Positions 57,380 through 64,000 of a stretch of 64,000 bases of DNA are shown here, one piece after another (positions within the stretch are counted from its first letter, which is position 1; the number at the start of each line of letters is the position of its first letter). Below the pieces are notes generated by a model that was given only the letters and a program-made list of their open reading frames with translations, did not search any database and was not told the DNA's origin. The position numbers and the translations under genes were made by a program. The stretch is taken from the NCBI GenBank assembly GCA_964020155.1, contig OZ026550.1, forward strand, positions 3,078,852 through 3,142,851, read 5' to 3'. This DNA comes from Chondrilla cf. caribensis (Eukaryota > Porifera > Demospongiae > Chondrillida > Chondrillidae).

Positions 57380-57674
57380 CTGGGAATTCCAAATGACCAG
57401 TTACAGTGATATTGTACTCCTTAAAAGCGGAATACTTTATTCCAGGGAGACGCACGCTTGAACCATTTGATATTTTTCGGAATCTTCTCCCTTTCTCCTT
57501 TTTATTGCCATAATCGATAACATAGACAGCCTTAGCATTAGGAGGTGCGGATAGCTCACTCCACCATAGACGAACATAGCCCTCCGGCCCTGCGTCGTAC
57601 TGCAACGTTGGCGTTAGGTCATAAAGCTCGTATAAGTTATTCAAGGTCTTCTGATAAGCAGTAGTTTTGGACAT
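57380..57674 (-). CDS. First exon of a gene with a fibronectin-III-like domain
   Basis: ATG at 57672-57674 begins MSKTTAYQKTLNNLYELYDL. The frame is open to a strong donor (CCAG|gtacgt) at 57380, giving 98 residues. The segment with VRLWWSELSAPPNAKAVYVI, then IKYSAFKEYNITVTGHL, has the beta-sandwich periodicity and the Y-x-[IV]-x-[VI] end of FN3 domains. There is no signal peptide. Following exons were not identified. It is divergent from the HSPA12-like gene, 371 bp between starts. The family call is tentative. Confidence 0.5.
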
Positions 57675-58045
57675 TAGCGTTGTATTCCGTCGACACCTAC
57701 AATCGAGCTCTGTCTAGATGCAATGCCTTACGATTCACGTATGGCTGTACGAAAGATATAAATAGCGGTCAGGTCAAAGTTAATAATAGACGTTCTTAGT
57801 AATAGACTATAAATAGTAGGCCTATATAGCTGAAGCTAATTATTGGGCATTGCGTACATATAAATAACCTATAAAATAATATTGTACTGTATTAAATATA
57901 GTACTTCAGTCAATTCTTAGAATGTTAAATTGGTTCGCGTGCATTGTTTGGAACATTTACTGTTAGAATCTGTGTAATCTGGGACTGTGAAAGCTATAAT
58001 ACTCTTTCTGTCCGTTAATACTTCGTAAAGTACAGTGCAGACATA
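57675..58045. promoter_or_regulatory. Divergent promoter region, FN3-like gene / HSPA12-like gene
   Basis: A 371-bp AT-rich spacer between two opposite start codons. No specific motif recognised. Confidence 0.45.
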
Positions 58046-60941
58046 ATGATCAGGCGTGGTGTCGTGGCAGCGATCGATTTCGGCACCTGCAATACTCGGT
58101 TAGCTTTTGGAATTAAGCAGGAATCCTATCAGTCGCTTTCGGACATCGAATTAGTGGTGATGAACGATTGGAAGAGAGCTCCTCAGAGCGGAGGCGCTCA
58201 AATGGCACCAACATCAATTCTTTTTGACAGTACCGGAGAGACAGTGTCTTATGGATGGGCAGCCGAAGGTGATTTCTGTGATCTTTCGCCTTTCAAGAAG
58301 CGATCCCACTATCTTTTTAAGAATTTCAAAATGGAGCTACATAAAATGAATGTGAGTCAATCAATGAGTTCCCATTATCCATTAATATTATATATACTAT
58401 AATTATATTATCGAATGACGAAGGTGAACTATATTATAAAATAATACAGAATCTATAAATTTAAAATTAATATCTAATCACAATTTAAAATCCAGTCATA
58501 ATACTTTCATTGACAAAGATCAGAATTTCAAACAATCAGTTGACCATAGAACTGGGAAGACTCAAGAGACCACCCCCACCAGTTTCAGATCGCATCTGTC
58601 CCCTGTGCCATTTAAATGCTGTTGAAGATGAAATCCATTTCATGTTGATTTGTCCAATTTACAATGATTTGAAGGATCCATTACTGAAGTTAACATCAAC
58701 ATTAACTTATCATATTACTATACATATAGAATTCATCTCTTTCACATTACTCAATAAATTCATCTACATTATGTCAAATAGCAATACAGCAATGATAAAT
58801 GTACCTGCAAACTACACACGCATATCTGACACTAAGACAGATTATGTACGTATGTTAACTTATTAGCACGACTTAATTGATCACAAGCAAGTTGTAGTTG
58901 CTCTTCGGTTGATATTTACTGTCTTCTTCTATATTGCAGACTTTCAGTGACCATCATATGTTAGAAGCTATAAATGGTGGAGATATGCCAGCAATTGATG
59001 TGTTCTCCAAGGCTCTCAAGTACCTTAGTAGTGTCCTGGTTGAATTTGCAACTACTAAAGCAAAGTTTGCAGTTACGAAGAATGATATTTGTTGGGTCCT
59101 AACTGTTCCGGCTATTTGGAAACCTGGAGCTAGACACTTCATGAGAAATGCAGCCCATAAGGTATGTAGAGTGCCATACTATATTCAAGGTACAAAAATG
59201 TACGATACAATGTCATTGTAATAATACAGAACATCATAAATTAGACTGTCAAGTAATTTGAGTGTGGAGCAACCAGCAACTGCATGATTTGCAGCAACCA
59301 TAGGCATGCACTATTTATTGTTTTCACAGTGACTTGAAAAAGTGTCCAGACTGATATATGTTTGTATAATTATTTTGTTCTGAAAAAGGCAGCTTTTGCT
59401 ATAGCTCAATTCGATAACAATTTTTGCTATGGAATACAAGAAATTTCAAAATATAAAGAATGACACTGATGTTGTCCATCCCCAGTAAACTGCTTTATAG
59501 AGGCTTTTCAAACAAGTAATTTGAGTTTTCTAAGGACATACATACATAGGTGGCCCATGATTTTTTAATCTCAAATTACTTGTTTATAATTTCTTTTCTT
59601 GTTGCTTTGCAAGTTTTGCACCTCATATATGTGTCACATTGGTACTTCTCATATTACAAACAAATTAATCTTATGTAGGCTGGACTCTGGGATAAATCTT
59701 CCAGAGATGCACTTGTGATTGCTCTGGAGCCTGAATGTGCTGCCTTGTGTGTGAGAGCAAATGCCGATCGATATGCTAATCTAGCTGCTCCTCAAGCCTT
59801 CACCACTTTGCAGTATGCAGTGGTTGACTGTGGTGGAGGAACTGTTGACATAGCTTATCACAAAGTTGAGAAGACGATAGGTGAGAAATTTGTGGTCAAA
59901 GAGCTAGCACCACCTAGTGGAGGCCCTTATGGTGGCACTCTTGTTGATCGAGAGTTTGAAGAACTGCTCAATAAGGTTTTTGGCCCTCCTATTGACTATC
60001 CAGGAACATGCTTTATTGCCTGCCTCAAAAAAGATTTTACTTCCACTTGGATAGATTTAATGAAACAATTTGAAATACAAAAGACAGTTATTGATGATAA
60101 ACACGACCGGAAGTTATATTTCACCATTAGTATGCAACTGGTTCGAGCAGTTACCAAAATCACTGGAAAGGATGTCTTGGACGTTCTCCAAGAGTGCCCA
60201 ATCGATGGTGTTGGATTATCCCATAATGATGCAATGCAGATATCGACTGAATGCATCAGAGAAATGTATCGTGATCCAGTGGACAAACTGTGCCAGTGCC
60301 TTGAGACCAGTCTTCAGAAGGGCAAGCTGCAGAAAGTTGATACCCTATACATGGTAGGTACATTTTCAATGTCACACTACCTTCTTGGAGCAGTCAGATC
60401 AAAACTGAAGAACATTGATCCTAGTCATATCTTCAATCCACCTGAAAGCCAACTAACGATTGTCAGAGGAGCCATAATGTATGGAATCAATCCTGCAATA
60501 GTTCAGGAACGTATTGCATCACAGTCATATGGGTTGAGTGGTTTAGAGGAATTTGTTGTAGGCATACATCCTCCGTCAAAACATGAGGTTTATGATGGAA
60601 TTGCATACTGTAAGGACATTTACCAGGAGTTCTTGCACATTGGACAAGTCATAAAATCCACCGATAGCCCCAACATAAGTACCCATGTTCCAGTGGAAGC
60701 CTATCAAAAGAACATGGCAATTGAAGTATACTGTGCTCCACGTACAGTTCAATACACTACTGATCCAGGTTGTAAGTATCTTGCCACAATAATTGTGGAC
60801 ATGCCAGTTACTACTGGAGGTCGAAACCGTGAGGTTACAGTAGCCATCGAGTACAACGGCCCTGAGATTCACTTTCGCTGCACAGATATAACCACAGGGA
60901 AGAGCTATGATGGGATGGTGGAATTTGCATATGAATCGTGA
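58046..60941 (+). CDS. HSPA12-like Hsp70-family ATPase
   Basis: Three exons, 58046-58351, 58940-59161 and 59679-60941, all joined in phase 0, encode 596 residues. Phosphate-1 motif: AAIDFGTCNTRLAFG (residues 8-22). Phosphate-2 motif: VVDCGGGTVDIAYH in exon 3. The adenosine-side motif is VGTFSMSHYL, where the second Gly of the usual VGGFSxS is Thr. The HSPA12 layout is seen: EPECAALCVR after the linker helix, a divergent long subdomain, and a short C-terminal part without a classic substrate-binding domain or EEVD tail. HSPA12 proteins are expanded in sponges, cnidarians and molluscs and are linked to stress and immune responses; the client role is inference. A LINE relic sits in intron 1 and foldback elements in intron 2. 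Confidence 0.92.
58501..58866 (+). pseudogene. LINE C-terminal (zinc-binding) fragment in HSPA12-like intron 1
   Basis: The frame reads KIRISNNQLTIELGRLKRPP then ICPLCHLNAVEDEIHFMLIC, the C-x2-C..H..C block that follows the reverse transcriptase in many non-LTR elements, and then PIYNDLKDPLL. Nothing of the RT proper is present, which is expected of a 5'-truncated insertion. It is in the same orientation as the host gene. Confidence 0.7.
59510..59585. mobile_element. AAGTAATT-family palindrome in HSPA12-like intron 2
   Basis: Perfect 16-bp arms, aaacaagtaatttgag and its reverse complement at 59570-59585, around a 44-nt loop. A half-palindrome of the same family (caagtaatttgagtgtgg) begins near 59250. 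It shares its arm sequence with 5201-5258 and 22369-22423. Confidence 0.7.
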
Positions 60942-62087
60942 GAAGAATTGTAACATACTGTTGCAAAAAAAATTAATTAAATTTTTTCCATACTATTGTA
61001 ATGCATAAAGATTATTTTCCGTTAGGTTAGGTTAAGCTGGTGTATTTATATGAACTGGGAGAGCATTCAATAACTACTGATTAAAGTAATAAATCCACTG
61101 TATTGTATATTAATTTTGTATTTTGTGTAAAACTTATAATAGTATTAAATACTAATTTAAGAATTTAGATAGTAATAATTTCAAAATAATATTAATGATG
61201 AATTTTGTCTATGTAATGTTGTGAATAAAATGCTATTGAAACATACGTAATAGAAACTCAACACTTGCACATAAACTGAAAACTATTTCTAATTGAAAGT
61301 CGGAGTTGATGAATGATAGCACAGCTGGTGGATTTCACAAATCACATAAATTAATGTCCAGGACATTTGTGTCCCTAGATACCAGTTGAGAAAAATCTAT
61401 GAATCATAATGTCCAGAACAATAATTTAATTTAATTTGATTTAATTTAATTTAGTAATTTATGTGATTTGTAAAATCTACCAGCTGTGCTATCACTCACT
61501 AACTCCGACTTTCATATGCATTCCATTATATTATCATAGCACTAGTGATCAGATTGATGCAGCTGCACTTAGGATTGCATGGTTCAGGACAATCAATTGC
61601 AATTTAATATATCCGAAACAATACTGATATAATATTATCATATTTTTATGCTGCATGTGCAAACATGTTCAATTCATATTACACAGGAGGAAAGTACCAG
61701 TTTCATTAAGGTTAAAACACTATTGAAATATTGTTGAAAGGTCCTGTTTCAATGCAACTTTTGTGAAATAGAGCCTTCCAACAATGTTTCAATAGTGTTT
61801 CCTACTCGATGAAAACAGGATTTTCCCCCTGTGTTAATGAGGGCCATCACTAATATTTTGCAACTGAACATTGCAAATAACATTGCAGTTGATGAACTAA
61901 CAGGAAAGATAAAAATGATCACAAAACACAAAAAAAGCCATCAAGAACAATGAAAATGTACCATAATTGTGTTGAACATAAGGGATTAGATAAAACCATT
62001 ATACAATAGCTTTAGACATTCATAACACAAAATGAAAAGTATACATGCCAATAGAAGATATAGCGTGTGCAGAGTTATAATCAACAC
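60942..62087. other. Intergenic after HSPA12-like gene
   Basis: AT-rich. It holds the 219-bp inverted-repeat element at 61295-61513 and a poly(ATTTA) stretch within it. No coding blocks. Confidence 0.5.
61295..61513. mobile_element. MITE-like element with about 59-bp terminal inverted repeats
   Basis: The left arm 61295-61353 (gaaagtcggagttgatgaat..) is the near-exact inverse of the right arm 61455-61513 (..aactccgactttc). The centre contains gtccaggacatttgtgtccc and an ATTTA-rich run. No ORF, and the target-site duplication is unclear. Confidence 0.8.
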
Positions 62088-63033
62088 TCATGAAGTTCTA
62101 CTTGTAGATTTGGTGGTATTAGGAGTTTTGCGCATATTCGGAAGGTAAGGAGGGGGGTAGAAGTACTGATGGGGGTAAGCAGCCCAGTTAGGGTCCTGAA
62201 GGCGTGGTACAGGAGACAAGTTGTGACGAAGCATAGAGAAGCCTTGATCAGCATGGTACTGAGGAGCAAAGGGTGTCTGTGGGTGGGACTGGTAAGGGAA
62301 CTGTCGTATACCAACATAAGGGTGAGCACCCATGGGCACACTGGTGTTCGGTCTCATTGCTAATGGAGCAACTTGAACAGGTTGCTGAGACCTGAAGGAG
62401 TCTGCAACGTAAGGACTTGATTGCATAGGGAGAACAGTGGTTGTTCCGTGAATTGCACTGTTCGGTGGTAACACACTGGCTAGTTGGGAGTTGTGACCTC
62501 TAAACATGGATGCCAAAGATGAAGGTTGACTGGGAGGCTGAACAGAGACACTCCGAACAGACTGAACATCTTTGGCTTCAGTGGTCTTGTTATATTTGGG
62601 TGATTGGCCACTGTCTGTTTGTTCAGCATCACTTTCATGCCTTGTTAGGCTTGAGTCTTCCTCAAATGTAGCTTGTACTGTAGACTGTCCTCCCGTAGTG
62701 ACAACTACCTTATTGCTTTCAAGTGGAGTCGATGCATTCCTGGAAACTGTACTGTCAACGGTGACAGCTGATGACATACTGCTATCAACACATGAGGATG
62801 GTGGAACGTTAACTGGGGAAAGTGTTGCAGGTGTTGGAGATGATGGCTTTGGTTGATCAGGTTTGGATGGAATTCGTTTGGTTCTTCCTTCAGCAGCAAA
62901 TAAGAGTTGCTTAGCTCCATATCGCAAAGTGGGTGAAAGCAGCTCTGATTCCTTGGGTGTCCGTGGTACAAGAACTTTTGGAGAGGTGTCCCGTTCACTC
63001 TCAGTCTCCCCATCACTGCTATCATCATCATGA
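62088..63033 (-). CDS. 3' portion of an unidentified Ser/Pro-rich protein, 5' end replaced by a duplicated segment
   Basis: The frame is open from about 63134 to a stop at 62088, but residues before [15 protein letters not shown] are out-of-frame aldolase DNA. The native part (about 315 residues) has an acidic start, then Ser/Thr-rich low complexity and a Pro/Gln/Tyr-rich C-terminus ([24 protein letters not shown], ending TSRTS). This looks disordered and nuclear-like. The first in-frame AUG is about 85-90 residues into the native part (SSMSSAV), so it is either a terminal exon whose upstream exons lie beyond, or a truncated gene. I do not recognise it. Confidence 0.45.
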
Positions 63034-63411
63034 GAACGTAGAGGGCGACTTCTCTTCTTCTTCTTTTCCAAGGAGATCCGCGATTTCTCTTTGCAGTTTG
63101 TTGACTGTGGGATCTTCACCGTACACGTCGTCACCGACTTCAGCCCTGGCCAGTGCCTCGCGCATCTCCTTTGTAGGTTTAGTCACAGTGTCACTTCGAA
63201 AGTCGATCATGATCAATCGTGTACATTCCGAATTGTCATTCGTATCTACAGATTTCTGCCTTTTTGCCAGAGGGAAGTCATGATCATTAACAGCATCCGC
63301 AGTCACTTTCCTGAAGTTAACACGCTTTGACCATAGATCTTCCGTCTATGCTTTGACAAATGTGCCCCGCCTAATTCGAACAAACACAACAGCGATGTAG
63401 CCATTTTATCT
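63033..63411 (-). pseudogene. Truncated threonine aldolase copy
   Basis: It matches the first third of the aldolase at 45612-45942 ([52 protein letters not shown]). The copy diverges at about 63033 into unrelated sequence. It has an insertion of about 11 nt near 63055 that frameshifts it, the internal Met26 is Val, and the extreme N-terminal frame contains a small duplication (catagatcttccgtctatg) and a stop. It cannot encode an active enzyme because the PLP lysine region is absent. Confidence 0.9.
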
Positions 63412-63462
63412 ACTAGGTCCACGTCCAGTTTTTCGAGTCTAACCAAAGCAGATCCAAGAAGG

Positions 63463-63720
63463 ATGGGTACGTCGATCTACGGCTTGATTTCGCTCAATTT
63501 GCAAGTGTTACAAATTATTCGAAATTACTGCTTATACCTTTACTAATACCTCTAATTTGTTGCCATACAGGTCTGAAAGACGAAATTGAAGCTGCTAACC
63601 AAAAGTTCATGGACTTTTTCGGTTAAGCCTATTGTCCACGCTGTACACAGAGGACTGTAAGCTGATGTCATCTGGTGCTGAGACACAAACGGGAAGAGAT
63701 GGTGAGGTCCATAAATATTT
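63463..63720 (+). pseudogene. SnoaL-like gene copy with frameshift and stop
   Basis: ATGG at 63463-63466 is followed by a gtacgt donor, then exon 2 from 63571 starts LKDEIEAANQKFMDFF as in the intact gene at 46004. A net 10-nt deletion follows and the frame reaches TAA within a few bases. Downstream blocks (LSTLYTEDCKLMSSGAETQTGRD) persist in another frame. Later exons would lie outside the window. Confidence 0.9.
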
Positions 63721-64000
63721 ACAAACTATAACCTTCATACGATGGACTTTATCCTTCATTTTGCTTGTGTTCCGTATGGCAGTAATTTATGTAATTCTTA
63801 CATGTAGAAATGTATTCTTATTTATGTATCACATTAATTTTTATACCGTAGTGCATTTTTCCAAATAACTGTATTCTAAGTATAGTCTACTAAACTATCA
63901 ATATCAGTTTCTGTGCAGCATAAGACCCAATGCTGGGATGCAGGTCCTCTAACATTCATACAGTTTTAGGATATAATTTACATACATGTGTATTGTACAA

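Larger units (their letters stand above)
63033..64000. repeat. Partial segmental duplicate of 45612-46886
   Basis: Same orientation and gene order as the source: truncated aldolase on the minus strand, shared promoter, SnoaL exons 1-2 on the plus strand, intron 2. Similarity continues to the window end (attctaagtatagtctactaa and onward). The left breakpoint is at about 63033. It lacks the TIR element present in the source copy. Confidence 0.9.

Noticed and set aside
63028..63134. Fusion protein of aldolase N-terminus with the Ser/Pro-rich ORF
   Set aside because: The two frames differ at the junction and the aldolase frame stops right after it, so no direct fusion can be translated.

Overview
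The window reads as nuclear DNA of an early-branching animal, most likely a sponge (demosponge), with a cnidarian as the alternative. The reasons are AT-rich sequence with compact introns bounded by GT..AG, a KIF17 ciliary kinesin, a PLC-like gene of animal architecture, HSPA12-type and DUF4440/SnoaL-like genes, reverse transcriptases of the kind common in sponges and cnidarians, and many short palindromic and terminal-inverted-repeat elements. The species call is inference. There is no bacterial or organellar signature, no CRISPR array and no convincing tRNA or rRNA.

Layout. 1-4.5 kb: a small minus-strand multi-exon gene (exons at 3921-3937, 2998-3052, 1836-1921, 1143-1252, 922-1006, at least one exon missing) and a lone minus-strand exon. 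4.6-9.4 kb: repeat-rich DNA with a telomere-like TIR element, a foldback repeat, a zinc-finger fragment and two related TIR elements filled with ACGGG-type subterminal repeats. 9.7-16.9 kb: an intronless gene for a 2412-residue protein with ankyrin repeats, a Roc-like GTPase, a COR-like region and a possible death-fold C-terminus. 17.3-20.4 kb: an intact RLE-type non-LTR retroelement with a poly(A) tail. 21.4-23.7 kb: a two-exon orphan multi-pass membrane protein. 25.9-39.5 kb: a 21-exon minus-strand gene for a PRIP/PLCL-like phospholipase C that keeps its catalytic residues. 40.8-43.6 kb: KIF17-like kinesin. 44.7-47.9 kb: L-threonine aldolase and a SnoaL-like gene, head to head 61 bp apart. 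49.0-53.3 kb: a minus-strand coiled-coil gene resembling mitochondria-eating protein. 54.2-56.3 kb: a degenerate reverse transcriptase. 57.4-60.9 kb: a divergent pair, an FN3-like exon and an HSPA12-like chaperone. 62.1-64 kb: a partial, decayed duplicate of the threonine aldolase/SnoaL promoter pair, abutting an unrelated low-complexity ORF.

Most interesting points. (1) The ANK-Roc-COR protein has an innate-immune-receptor-like architecture, but its C-terminal domain needs confirming. (2) The PLC has the PRIP domain layout and C-terminal extension yet retains the active-site His and Glu that vertebrate PRIP has lost. (3) The two copies of the aldolase/SnoaL segment give a natural filled-site/empty-site pair that defines a telomere-repeat-bearing MITE. 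(4) Several palindromic element families (ACGGG-TIR, AAGTAATT foldbacks, a 39-bp perfect palindrome, a foldback with a hammerhead-like core) look undescribed. Exon boundaries were worked out by eye from splice sites and reading-frame continuity.
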